From Peptococcaceae bacterium (GTDB taxonomy: Bacteria; Bacillota; Dehalobacteriia; UBA4068; UBA4997): 64,000 nucleotides of DNA. Numbering within the stretch: the first letter of the stretch is position 1; every line of letters starts with the position of its first letter. The position numbers were made by a program, and so were the translations under genes. Of this stretch, positions 8,179-15,346 are shown one piece after another. Location: positions 1 to 64,000 of the forward strand of contig JAAWKH010000001.1 of NCBI GenBank assembly GCA_022797295.1. Direction: 5' to 3'. The notes beneath the pieces are model-generated. The model saw only the letters and a list, made by a program, of their open reading frames with translations, made no database searches and was not told the origin of the DNA.

Positions 8179-8559
8179 ATGTTAAAATCTAAGGAGGCAA
8201 ATTTATCTTCGCGGGAGTGGGCGGTGCTGACGGCCCTTTGGGAGGGTGACGGCGCTAATTTGGGCGCTTTAACGCTGGCTTTGCAGGGCGACACTGGCTG
8301 GAGCCGCAGCACGGTGCTGACATATTTAACCCGTATGGAGGCAAAAGGGTTGGTGATAATCGACAAAAGCAGCAATCCGCATAAGTATCGGGCAGCCTTG
8401 GACAAGCAAACCTGTCAGGCGCAAGCGCGCGATAACTTTTTGCGCCAGGTATACCAAGGGGCCACGGGCGATTTGGTGACAGCTTTTTTGCGGGAAAAGC
8501 CAATCTCGGCGCAGGAGCGCGATGATCTGCGCCGCCTGCTGGACGAAATGGAGGTGTGA
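8179..8559 (+). CDS. BlaI/MecI-family repressor
   Basis: 126 residues. A winged helix (residues about 10-70, with REWAVLTALW and WSRSTVLTYLTRMEAKGL) is followed by a helical dimerisation tail. An Asn86-Phe87 pair lies in the linker at the place where BlaI and MecI are cleaved (Asn101-Phe102 in the staphylococcal proteins), so induced proteolysis is plausible. ATG at 8179 lies after AGGAG. It forms an operon with the M56 peptidase downstream (3-bp gap) and has two matching operators upstream. No beta-lactamase gene is adjacent, so the regulon is probably something else. Confidence 0.88.
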   Translation: MLKSKEANLSSREWAVLTALWEGDGANLGALTLALQGDTGWSRSTVLTYLTRMEAKGLVIIDKSSNPHKYRAALDKQTCQAQARDNFLRQVYQGATGDLVTAFLREKPISAQERDDLRRLLDEMEV

Positions 8560-8562
8560 GGC

Positions 8563-10542
8563 ATGACGGATAGTTGGGGTTTTTTGCTGCAAACGCTGAC
8601 GGCTTCTGAGGCGGCGCTTTTGCTGCTGCTGGTTAAGGCGATGTTTCGGGACAAGCTTTCGCCGCGCTGGCAGTTTGGTATTTGGAGCATTTTGGGCTTG
8701 GTGCTGCTGATTCCGGCCGGGCTGGGCGGGAGATACTCGCTACTGAACTGGCCGTTGTGGTTGGAGGCCTTGAAATCGCAGCTGACCGGCGATTACATGT
8801 CGATAACCAGAGTTTGGGCGTCGCTACCGTTGCCAAGCGCGCAGACCGCCGGTGATTGGTTGTTTTGGCTTTACTTGGCCGGCGTGTTGTTTTTGCTGGG
8901 GCGTTACGCTCTGGCCTATATCCGTTTGCGCCGGGCTTTGCAGCAGGAGCAGCCGGAAGAGTTGCCGCAGGTGCGGCAGGTAGCGGAGCGTTATGGTTTG
9001 CCTTGTTGTCTGGCGGTGCAGGTGCCGGGGTTGCCCTCGGCCTTTATCTGCGGGGTGCGGCGGCCGGTGTTGGTTCTGCCGGCAGGTGCGGCCGTTGATG
9101 ATAAGGTTATTTTGCATGAGCTGCTGCATTTGAAATATCACGATGCCGCTTGGGGCCTGCTGATCTGCCTTTTGCGTTGTTTGCACTGGTGCAATCCACT
9201 GCTGTGGTACTGCGCTAATCGGGCAAGCAACGATTTGGAGGCCCTCTGCGACCAGAGGGCTTTAGAGCGTTTGGCGGGTGAGGAACGCCGCGATTATGGC
9301 CGAATATTGCTGGAAATGGCGACGGATAACTATGCTAGGGTGCCGGGAACCTCAGCAATGGCGAACGGTGAGCGCAATATCCGCCGGCGCATTGAGGCGA
9401 TTGCCAGCTTTAAGAAATATTCCGCGGGATTGAAGTTGCCAGCCCTGTGCATTGGTCTGGCCTTGGCTGTGCCGCTGTTGTTTGGCGTGCAGGCGCAGGC
9501 GATGATGAGCGATGAAGCTTTGAGTTTTCGGCGGGCCTATGGCGAATGGGGCAAGCAACTGATGATTGCTAATTCGCGGCTTAAAGGCTGCGGCACCTAT
9601 GCCGGGGCGTTTGATACGTATGCTAAATCATTGCTGGTAAGTACGCCGAAAAAATACTATTACCGGGCTTTGTGCGCGCCTTTGGAGGAGCAGGAACATT
9701 GGTTATCGCCGATGATGAATGCCGGCGGCGATTGGTCTGCCTCGGAGTTTGGTTTGCCTGCCTGGCCGAACCCGAAATACGGTTATCTGGTTTACAATTT
9801 GCGCCAGCAGGGCGAGGCATACGAGGGATTGCTGGTGCTGGAGCTGAGCGGTGCGCTAGAGGGCAGGGAGCCTGCGCCATACGGCCATTGCCTGCTGGCA
9901 GTGCAGAGGGTGCGGGTGGAGCAGCAGGCTGGCCGCTGGGTGGCGTTGCCGCAGGAGGATTTTCAGGTGGTGGAAAGCCGCTGGGCGTCGTTGATGAACA
10001 CGCCGGATGATGTATTGCCACCGTTTTGCACTTACGCGGCGGAATATGGCGATTTTCGGCTGGAAATGAAGCAATGGTATAGTTATCAGGTGCCGTCCTG
10101 GACTCAGCCGGGAGAAAATGTCTATATTGGCGGCTATACTTGGGGCGCTTTTAATACCTTTCCGCAGCCGGACGGCGCTTTTGATAAAAATTTAAGCAAG
10201 AATTTGTATGCCGTTTATATCGGCGATGAGGCGGATAAGGAAAAATATAATTATCTTCATATTGGTGCGGTTAGCAAGCCCTGGGTTGCGGGAGCGGCGC
10301 GGCCATATTTTCAGCATTACAGCGGCCTGGGCGATGTCAGCGGCAGCAGCAATCAAGGCGAATGTTTTGGTTTTCGGCAGTTGGGGGCGGATTGGAACAA
10401 TCCGGTTTTCATCTGCGGCAGCGGTGGCTACGGCGTTGACGAGCAACCGGACAGATACGCGGCTGATTTTTATCTGAACGGTTCCAAGGCGGCGGAGTTG
10501 GAGCTGGCGCCGGTGACGGAGGGAGGCGGCGATGATGCCTGA
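8563..10542 (+). CDS. BlaR1-like M56 membrane metalloprotease with an unusual sensor domain
   Basis: 659 residues. Several N-terminal membrane spans surround a cytoplasmic zinc protease domain with HELLH at 185-189 and the later ligand region SNDLEALCDQRAL. A further span near 290-315 leads to about 340 extracytoplasmic residues. BlaR1 and MecR1 carry a penicillin-binding domain there with an STxK motif; none is visible here, and the region is rich in Tyr, Trp and Gly. The protein probably cleaves the adjacent repressor on sensing an unknown extracellular cue. ATG follows GAGGTG right after blaI. The stop overlaps the next gene by 11 bp. Confidence 0.8.
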   Translation: MTDSWGFLLQTLTASEAALLLLLVKAMFRDKLSPRWQFGIWSILGLVLLIPAGLGGRYSLLNWPLWLEALKSQLTGDYMSITRVWASLPLPSAQTAGDWLFWLYLAGVLFLLGRYALAYIRLRRALQQEQPEELPQVRQVAERYGLPCCLAVQVPGLPSAFICGVRRPVLVLPAGAAVDDKVILHELLHLKYHDAAWGLLICLLRCLHWCNPLLWYCANRASNDLEALCDQRALERLAGEERRDYGRILLEMATDNYARVPGTSAMANGERNIRRRIEAIASFKKYSAGLKLPALCIGLALAVPLLFGVQAQAMMSDEALSFRRAYGEWGKQLMIANSRLKGCGTYAGAFDTYAKSLLVSTPKKYYYRALCAPLEEQEHWLSPMMNAGGDWSASEFGLPAWPNPKYGYLVYNLRQQGEAYEGLLVLELSGALEGREPAPYGHCLLAVQRVRVEQQAGRWVALPQEDFQVVESRWASLMNTPDDVLPPFCTYAAEYGDFRLEMKQWYSYQVPSWTQPGENVYIGGYTWGAFNTFPQPDGAFDKNLSKNLYAVYIGDEADKEKYNYLHIGAVSKPWVAGAARPYFQHYSGLGDVSGSSNQGECFGFRQLGADWNNPVFICGSGGYGVDEQPDRYAADFYLNGSKAAELELAPVTEGGGDDA

Positions 10543-11107
10543 GCGTGAAAAGCTGGCAGCCGGCCTGGGCTGTGCGGCCTGGGGGTATTTTTTGCTGCTG
10601 TTCAATTTTGAGATAAACGGTTTTAATCTTTTGCCGGAATTTTTGGGTTATGCCCTGTTTTTCTGGGCCTTGGAGCATTTTGCCGGGACTGGGCCGGATT
10701 GGGCCGGTTTGAAATCGCTGTGCTTGTTTTTGCTGATTTACAATTTGCTGAATTATGTGCAGATAATAGACGCTTTGCCGGTGGGAATGTTTGTTATTAT
10801 CCTGGCGGCGGTGGCGCAAATTTACTTTCATTTTCAGTTTTTGTCTGGTGTGGCGGAGTTGGCGGCTAGCGAGGCGGCGGATGAGAAGTTGGTTGGTAAG
10901 TTTTTTGGTTGGCGCACGGTTTACGTTGTGCTGATGACCGGGCTTTGCGTGTTGCTGTATTTTTTCAATGGGGATTTTGATAGTTGGCTGGTTTGGCCGG
11001 TGTTGTTGTTGGGCTTTGCGGTTATGGTGGCAGAATTTTGGCTTATGCTGGCATTGTTTAAGCTGCGTAAAATCTTGCGTAAGGAAGCAAAATTGCCTAT
11101 TGAATAA
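10532..11107 (+). CDS. Polytopic membrane protein of unknown function in the blaI/blaR1-like operon
   Basis: 191 residues with about five or six hydrophobic spans and a charged C-terminus (LRKILRKEAKLPIE). The start overlaps the end of the BlaR1-like gene, so the two are translationally coupled, and GGAGG lies just before the ATG. I do not recognise the family. It may assist signal sensing or be the effector of the circuit. Transcription probably ends before the sigma-factor promoter at 11156, but no strong terminator is visible. Confidence 0.7.
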   Translation: MMPEREKLAAGLGCAAWGYFLLLFNFEINGFNLLPEFLGYALFFWALEHFAGTGPDWAGLKSLCLFLLIYNLLNYVQIIDALPVGMFVIILAAVAQIYFHFQFLSGVAELAASEAADEKLVGKFFGWRTVYVVLMTGLCVLLYFFNGDFDSWLVWPVLLLGFAVMVAEFWLMLALFKLRKILRKEAKLPIE

Positions 11108-11155
11108 TCGCTTGAGATGTTTTATAATTTAAAATAATGATGGTTTCACATTTCC

Positions 11156-11184
11156 TTGACAATCTTTTCCAATCAAGTTACAAT
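11156..11184 (+). promoter_or_regulatory. SigmaA-type promoter of the first ECF module
   Basis: TTGACA (11156-11161), 17-bp spacer, TACAAT (11179-11184). This module is therefore probably started by the housekeeping sigma factor, unlike the second one. Confidence 0.75.
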
Positions 11185-11222
11185 ATAGTTGAGAAAATGC
11201 TAAAAATGTAAAAAGGAATAGG

Positions 11223-11756
11223 TTGCTAACAATGCTAGCTTTCTTTTTGGTTCAGTTGGAAACTGAGGATGATAAAGAATTTTTTGAGCATTTATATAAC
11301 AAATATTTTTTTAAAGTTATACAGAATGTTTTGCCAATTCTTAAATCACAGGATTTGGCGGAGCAGGTGGCTATTGATACATTTTGGTTGCTTTCACAAA
11401 AATTTGCGGAAATTTCCCGGCGTGATGAAGATAAAATAAAGGGCTGGCTTTATGTTGTCGCTAAAAATAAGGCTTGGCACGTTTTGGAAAAGAAGTATGC
11501 CAAAAAGCGCGTGCCTGAGGAGTGTGTGGAATTTCTGGATGATTTTGCCGCGCCGGCAACTGATGAACAGGTTGCGGATTTGCGGGAGGCTGTGGCAAAA
11601 TTGCCGGAGAAATATCAGCGTGTGGTTCAGCTGCATTACTTTGAGGGCTACTTGGCTTGGGAGGTTGCGCAGATACTGGGTTTGAAAACAAACACGGTGG
11701 AGCAGCAGCTGAGCCGGGCCCGCAAAATGCTGAAGGATATGTTGGTGGACGAGTGA
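11223..11756 (+). CDS. ECF-type RNA polymerase sigma factor (first module)
   Basis: 177 residues. Sigma region 2 spans about 20-95 (DLAEQVAIDTFWLLSQKF, DKIKGWLYVVAKNKAWHVL) and region 4 about 120-175 (KLPEKYQRVVQLHYFEGYLAWEVAQILGLK split by NTVEQQLSRARKML). These are the -10 and -35 binding parts of extracytoplasmic-function sigma factors. The start is TTG at 11223 behind AAAGGA; an ATG at 11232 is an alternative with poorer spacing. It is followed 4 bp later by its likely anti-sigma factor. Confidence 0.9.
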   Translation: MLTMLAFFLVQLETEDDKEFFEHLYNKYFFKVIQNVLPILKSQDLAEQVAIDTFWLLSQKFAEISRRDEDKIKGWLYVVAKNKAWHVLEKKYAKKRVPEECVEFLDDFAAPATDEQVADLREAVAKLPEKYQRVVQLHYFEGYLAWEVAQILGLKTNTVEQQLSRARKMLKDMLVDE

Positions 11757-11760
11757 TAGG

Positions 11761-12477
11761 GTGGTGGCGGTTTTGACAGAACGTGAATTTGATAATTGTT
11801 TGAATGAGGTTTTTTTACGGGCTGCTGCTAAACGTTTTGATGCGGTTTCCACTGACGACTTGTTGCCGCTTTCCTGGAAATGCCGCAGGCAGTGTGCCAA
11901 AATGTTGGCTAATCCCAGGAAATTCGCCTTGAGATACCATGAGCCTTTGGCCCACAAGCTGCAAAGGTGGACTGTGGCGGCGGTTTTACTGCTGGTTTTG
12001 TGCGGATATACTGTGCTGTTTGTGCCGCAGGTGCGCGTTTGGGCAATTAATATTTTGTCTGCCTGGCATGAGGAATATTTGGAATATAGCTTTACCTACA
12101 AAGGAACAAAGGTGGAGCTGACCTTGCCTGAAATTGAGGTTACTTATATGACGCAGGGGTATGTGCTGGTTTGTGATGAAACCTGGCTTGGTTTGTCCCG
12201 GTCTATAGAATATAATAATGTAGAAGATGTAATGTTGTTTATTGATGTGGCAGTGGTTATGGACGGTATGGATCGGTATTTTAATAATGAATATCAAAAA
12301 ATGCAGTATGTTAATTTGGCGGATGGAACGGAGGCTAGTTTGCTGGAGGCGGTTGAAGAGGGACGCACCAGCAGCTTGGTTTGGACTAATAAGGCGGGTA
12401 CAATAGCTTTCAGCATTGTTGGGCGTTTGCCTAAGGAGGAAATGTTGAAGATTGCAAATGGGATAATTTGCAAGTAA
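11761..12477 (+). CDS. Anti-sigma factor with a DUF4367-like outer domain (first module)
   Basis: 238 residues. A cytoplasmic N-terminus with motif AKMLANP (46-52) precedes one membrane span (about 71-88, TVAAVLLLVLCGYTVLF). The outer domain ends in a DUF4367-like block (LADGTEASLLEA, SLVWTNKAGTIAFSIVGR). DUF4367 domains are common outer parts of ECF anti-sigma factors in Firmicutes. Start is GTG at 11761, 4 bp after the sigma stop, probably by coupling. It likely holds the sigma factor at the membrane until an envelope signal arrives. It shares the cytoplasmic motif and topology with the protein at 15838. Confidence 0.8.
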   Translation: MVAVLTEREFDNCLNEVFLRAAAKRFDAVSTDDLLPLSWKCRRQCAKMLANPRKFALRYHEPLAHKLQRWTVAAVLLLVLCGYTVLFVPQVRVWAINILSAWHEEYLEYSFTYKGTKVELTLPEIEVTYMTQGYVLVCDETWLGLSRSIEYNNVEDVMLFIDVAVVMDGMDRYFNNEYQKMQYVNLADGTEASLLEAVEEGRTSSLVWTNKAGTIAFSIVGRLPKEEMLKIANGIICK

Positions 12478-12493
12478 AAAATCTGTGATTAAT

Positions 12494-12530
12494 AAAAGGA
12501 GCTTTCTGCTTTAAGCAGAGGGCTCTTTTT
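12494..12530 (+). terminator. Terminator of the first ECF module
   Basis: A stem built on GAGC...GCTC and CTGCT-TTA-AGCAG, with small internal bulges, is followed by six T. The hairpin-repeat array starts right at the end of the T tract. Confidence 0.8.
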
Positions 12531-12531
12531 T

Positions 12532-12713
12532 GTGTGAACACTTAGCGATTGACAAGGCCAAAGGCCGCAGGCAGAGGTTAGTGTTCACACATCCATTTGC
12601 GTTTAAGCAAATGGAAACCATTATGAACACTTAGCGATTGACAAGGCCAAAGGCCGCAGGCAGAGGTTAGTGTTCACACATCCATTTGCGTTTAAGCAAA
12701 TGGAAACCACTCA
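12532..12713. repeat. Two tandem copies of an 89-bp hairpin-forming repeat
   Basis: The units start with GAACACTTAGCGATTG at 12536 and 12625, period 89 bp, nearly identical. Each unit holds two hairpins. The larger is bounded by GTGTGAACACT / AGTGTTCACAC (perfect in copy 1) with an inner GGCC-AAA-GGCC. The smaller is CCATTTGC-GTTTAA-GCAAATGG. A related array lies at 15099-15214. The units are whole-length repeats without unique spacers, so this is not a CRISPR array. Function is unknown; a MITE-like or REP-like element, or a processed RNA, are possible. Confidence 0.92.
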
Positions 12714-12786
12714 TGTCATTTAGGGCTGGCGGCTGGTTGATTATGTTTTTTTAAGTACAAAAATTTTAAAATTTTTTGTAAATGCT

Positions 12787-12819
12787 TGTCAGGTTTGGGA
12801 CTTTTTTCCGGATTATATA
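12787..12819 (+). promoter_or_regulatory. Candidate ECF-sigma promoter before the secreted protein gene
   Basis: TGTCAGGTTTG at 12787-12797 and TTATATA at 12813-12819, behind an AT-rich tract. The same pair recurs at 15258-15289, with spacing one base shorter, before the second sigma operon. No good sigmaA promoter is seen here. Use by one of the two ECF factors is inferred. Confidence 0.6.
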
Positions 12820-12888
12820 TGTAGAGGGACAAATCAGAGGACGGAAAAGATTTTCCCTTAAATAAAAGTTTGAAAGGAGGGGAAGAAA

Positions 12889-13284
12889 ATGCGAAACAGA
12901 AGATTGCTTTTTGCTTTGTTCCTTTGTTTAGCTATGGTTTTTGGTTCAGTAGCCTGGGCGACTGAGATTATGCCGCTTTGGGATTCCTGTGCAATGTGTG
13001 CGCCTGATTTATACATCAGTGGCAATACTGCAAATTGCAAATTAGATGTTTATGCGGAAAATAGTTCCGATAAAATTACGGCTAATATTTATCTGCAAAA
13101 GCGAAATAGCCGGGGGAATTACACAACACAGCAAAGCTGGACAAATCAGACTGGCACTGGAAAATTGCGTTTTTCAGCAACCGGTTCAGCCAGCAGCGGC
13201 GAAAGCTATCGCATTAAATGTGATGTGGTTGTTGATGGCAGCGGCGGCACGGATAATATTACCGTTTATGCTTACGGCAATTAG
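12889..13284 (+). CDS. Small secreted protein of unknown function
   Basis: 131 residues with a clear signal peptide (MRNRR, hydrophobic core, cleavage near AWA|TE at 24). The mature part has a CAMC pair and two further cysteines and is rich in Ser, Thr, Asn and beta-type residues, suggesting a small disulfide-bonded extracellular beta domain. The ATG follows a very strong GAAAGGAGGGG binding site. I do not recognise the family. It lies behind a putative ECF promoter and is probably a main output of the neighbouring sigma modules. Confidence 0.8.
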   Translation: MRNRRLLFALFLCLAMVFGSVAWATEIMPLWDSCAMCAPDLYISGNTANCKLDVYAENSSDKITANIYLQKRNSRGNYTTQQSWTNQTGTGKLRFSATGSASSGESYRIKCDVVVDGSGGTDNITVYAYGN

Positions 13285-13343
13285 TGATTTTGTTAAGTTG
13301 GGTGAGCTTTCCCCCTTTGGGGGAATTTTAAGGATAGGGAAGT

Positions 13344-13480
13344 GATTTTGTTGGGCTAAATTAATTTTTTTCAGAAATTTATGATGATGAAAAATTGCTT
13401 CATCTGGATGTGACATATATTTTTATTTAGAACTGCAAGATGGGCAATGGAAAATAATAGAGATGTATGAGGCTTCATAA
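13344..13480 (+). pseudogene. Decayed paralogue of the membrane protein gene at 13727
   Basis: Reading from 13344, DFVGLN, a TAA stop (13362-13364), then FFSEIYDDEK and DVTYIF align without gaps to VGIKFNFSYGEGK and DITMNF in the intact downstream protein. After a frameshift in the T-rich stretch near 13420, LELQDGQWKIIE matches LKLQNGQW of the same protein, ending at TAA 13478. One stop, one frameshift and no visible start show a dead fragment of a tandem duplicate. The interval 13481-13610 holds no other gene I can see. Confidence 0.65.
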
Positions 13481-13610
13481 TCTTGTTTGTGATGAATTTG
13501 GGTAAACAATTTGGTTTGAAGTTGCTCTCAGCTATGGCACGGCTGATAGCAGAAATGCAATTTGCTTAAAAATGTTCTGGTTTTAAAATTGCAATATAAA
13601 AATACATTAA

Positions 13611-13657
13611 GGAAGAAAGAGCGGTTTTAGTGCTTGGAGCCGCTCTTTCTTCTTTGT
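13611..13657 (+). terminator. Strong intrinsic terminator
   Basis: GAAGAAAGAGCGG pairs perfectly over 13 bp with CCGCTCTTTCTTC (13640-13652), followed by a T-rich run. It ends transcription from the secreted-protein region. Confidence 0.85.
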
Positions 13658-13671
13658 TTGCGCAAAAATCC

Positions 13672-13700
13672 TTGCATTAATTTCGCCAAAGTTGTATAAT
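13672..13700 (+). promoter_or_regulatory. SigmaA-type promoter
   Basis: TTGCAT (13672-13677), 17 bp, TATAAT (13695-13700). It places transcription start about 20 bases before the ATG at 13727. Confidence 0.75.
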
Positions 13701-13726
13701 TGCTAAAAGATAGTTTGAGGTGTGAG

Positions 13727-14152
13727 ATGTTGAATTTTTGCCGTAAAAGGCGGCTGCTGAGCGGTTTGCTGTTGTTTGCGCTGGTCTATTTGGCTTACGG
13801 GCATTATTTGGGCCAAATGACTGAGGAAGTTATGCTTTCAGCGTTTGCCGAACGAGGCTATGTTGAGAATAATAAATACTCGAATATGATTTCTGACGAA
13901 AACTATAACTATATGGTTATTAGTGGACGGTTTGACGAACCACAAACGCCGTTATATATCACCCAAAAACGTCCGTTTGTTGTTCACTGGTTTTGTGGCG
14001 CATATGTTGGGATTAAGTTTAATTTTTCTTATGGCGAGGGCAAAACGATGGCTTCATATGAGGATATAACGATGAATTTTATATTGAAGCTGCAAAACGG
14101 TCAGTGGTATATAACCAATGTTGAAGAGGGGCCAAGAGGCGGCGGCGGTTAG
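13727..14152 (+). CDS. Small single-span membrane protein of unknown function
   Basis: 141 residues. Basic start (NFCRKRRLL), one membrane span (SGLLLFALVYLAYG), then an extracytoplasmic domain ending in LKLQNGQWYITNVEE, an ending seen in small stress-type or DUF4878-like beta domains. ATG at 13727 is chosen because GAGGTG precedes it and the promoter at 13672-13700 starts downstream of the earlier TTG. A broken paralogue lies just upstream, so the gene was once duplicated in tandem. Function unknown. Confidence 0.65.
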   Translation: MLNFCRKRRLLSGLLLFALVYLAYGHYLGQMTEEVMLSAFAERGYVENNKYSNMISDENYNYMVISGRFDEPQTPLYITQKRPFVVHWFCGAYVGIKFNFSYGEGKTMASYEDITMNFILKLQNGQWYITNVEEGPRGGGG

Positions 14153-14215
14153 TTTTTTGCTTAAAATTATTGACAAAAATATATAATTGTAAAAAAGTGT
14201 AATAGTGGTGATTTT

Positions 14216-14809
14216 ATGGCAATGTCTATGGACCTAAAGGTTTCTGCTTATGGTGCGGCTTATCGCAGAAATCAAAAACAAATGCAAAATGATGTAAATG
14301 CTGCACAGTCTTTTTTTGGTGTATTGCAAAATACAACAAATAATTATTCGGTGGACGAGGCCGGCCGGGATAAGCTTTGGGAAACCTATGCTAAGCTGAC
14401 GGAAACCTCAAAGGATATTCTGCAAAGGATAAAAAATCAGGCTTACATCAGCAAGGAAGATTGGGGCGCTTTGGGCAAGGATTTGCTGGCGGTGGGTGCT
14501 ATTAGTCAGCAGGAGTATGATTTAACCAGGGTGAGCCCGCAGTTGATACCAGTGCCGCAAGGCTCTAATTCTATTGGAAGTTCGATATTGGCTGAAAGAT
14601 TAAAGGGCTATCTTAACGGTGCGGATATAACAGGCTGGACTGGCAATGTGCAGGAGTATCTGGAACAATGGCGGGCCATGCTACGCCAGATGGGTATGCA
14701 GAAAAATGATTATGGTGATTGGCTTTACGATCCAGACACCATTAATATGTATGTTTCCGCAACTAAATCAGTGGGCAAGGTTTTAAATGAGCTTTTAAGC
14801 CTGCTGTAA
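14216..14809 (+). CDS. Predicted helical protein of unknown function
   Basis: 197 residues with no signal peptide and no membrane span. The sequence is rich in Gln, Asn, Tyr and Ala, with helical stretches such as YRRNQKQMQNDVNAAQSFF and VQEYLEQWRAMLRQMGMQ, separated by a Pro/Ser/Gly linker (LIPVPQGSNSIGSS). ATG at 14216 follows a modest GGTGA; further ATGs at 14222 and 14228 are possible starts. I recognise no family. It lies between a membrane protein and a predicted small RNA. Confidence 0.65.
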   Translation: MAMSMDLKVSAYGAAYRRNQKQMQNDVNAAQSFFGVLQNTTNNYSVDEAGRDKLWETYAKLTETSKDILQRIKNQAYISKEDWGALGKDLLAVGAISQQEYDLTRVSPQLIPVPQGSNSIGSSILAERLKGYLNGADITGWTGNVQEYLEQWRAMLRQMGMQKNDYGDWLYDPDTINMYVSATKSVGKVLNELLSLL

Positions 14810-14884
14810 TTCATATTCCTGTTTAGCGTTTTCAACGGAATAATTAGGGGCTTTGCAAAAAAGCATAAAAAGAGTGAAAAACAC

Positions 14885-14913
14885 TTGAAATTAGTTTGGC
14901 AATATGCTATAAT
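14885..14913 (+). promoter_or_regulatory. Strong promoter of a predicted small RNA
   Basis: TTGAAA (14885-14890), 17-bp spacer, TATAAT (14908-14913). No gene with a good binding site starts in the next 400 bases, but an intrinsic terminator does occur at 15058. Confidence 0.75.
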
Positions 14914-14919
14914 ATCAAG

Positions 14920-15098
14920 CGTAAAAAGTAGGGCTTGCAATGCACCTTAATAGGCGTAATGCAAAGGCGCTGAGCGGGTGGCTTACTGTTAAATAACAGT
15001 AAGTTTGTAATTTTAAGGGTGAAATTATCATTGCACTTGCTTTACACATTTATAATAGGAAAGACAGCGTTTATGGTAAGAGTTGTCTTTCCTTTTTT
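14920..15098 (+). ncRNA. Predicted structured small RNA, about 180 nt
   Basis: The unit is bounded by a near-consensus promoter and a perfect terminator. Inside, TTGCAATGCACC can pair with GGCGTAATGCAA (two mismatches, 6-base loop), and CTTACTGTT pairs perfectly with AACAGTAAG around an AAAT loop. A short ATG frame of 18 codons starts inside the first hairpin, but its binding site is weak. The features do not match 6S RNA, tmRNA, SRP RNA, or riboswitch classes whose cores I know. It could act in trans or be a riboswitch-like leader. Confidence 0.55.
15058..15098 (+). terminator. Terminator of the predicted small RNA
   Basis: GGAAAGACA (15058-15066) pairs perfectly with TGTCTTTCC (15084-15092), followed by six T. 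The second hairpin-repeat array begins at the next base. Confidence 0.9.
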
Positions 15099-15214
15099 GT
15101 GTGAACACTTAGCGATTGCCTAGCCGAAAAGGCGACGGCAGAGCTTAGTGTGAACACATCCATTTGCGTTTGAGCAAATGGAAACCTCTATGAACACTTA
15201 GCGATTGCCTAGCC
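15099..15214. repeat. One full and one partial copy of the 89-bp hairpin repeat
   Basis: GAACACTTAGCGATTG occurs at 15103 and 15192, again 89 bp apart, as in the array at 12532. In the full copy the inner stem differs in sequence but keeps its pairing (GCC-TAGCC against GGC-GAC-GGC in place of GGCC/GGCC), and CCATTTGC-GTTTGA-GCAAATGG changes only in the loop. The second copy stops after about 23 bases. The covariation suggests that RNA or cruciform structure is conserved. Confidence 0.88.
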
Positions 15215-15234
15215 TGTAATAGGGCTATTTTTTT
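15210..15234 (+). terminator. Short terminator-like hairpin at the repeat truncation
   Basis: TAGCC pairs with GGCTA around an 8-base loop and is followed by seven T. It forms exactly where the fourth repeat copy departs from the consensus. Confidence 0.45.
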
Positions 15235-15257
15235 GTAGAAAAATTTTTTATTTTTTT

Positions 15258-15289
15258 TGTCAGGTTTGAGGGTTTTGAATCGTTATATA
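15258..15289 (+). promoter_or_regulatory. Candidate ECF-sigma promoter of the second sigma operon
   Basis: TGTCAGGTTTG (15258-15268) and TTATATA (15283-15289), behind an A/T tract, repeat the arrangement at 12787-12819. It suggests that the second module is autoregulated or driven by the first. Confidence 0.6.
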
Positions 15290-15346
15290 AGTTAGAAGAA
15301 AAATGTTGGCAAACAAGGAAAAGTTGACAAAATGAGGCAGCGCTGA

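Noticed and set aside
8179-10542. Beta-lactam resistance operon
   Set aside because: No beta-lactamase or extra PBP gene adjacent and no visible penicillin-binding motif in the sensor's outer domain.
13046-13345. 99-codon plus-strand frame overlapping the secreted protein gene
   Set aside because: Shifted frame inside a gene with a strong signal peptide and binding site; no start signal of its own.
14941-14997. 18-codon frame inside the predicted small RNA
   Set aside because: Only a weak AGGG upstream and the start lies within a hairpin; kept as a caveat, not as a gene.
12532-15214. CRISPR array
   Set aside because: Whole 89-bp units repeat without unique spacers, only two or fewer copies per site, and no cas genes.
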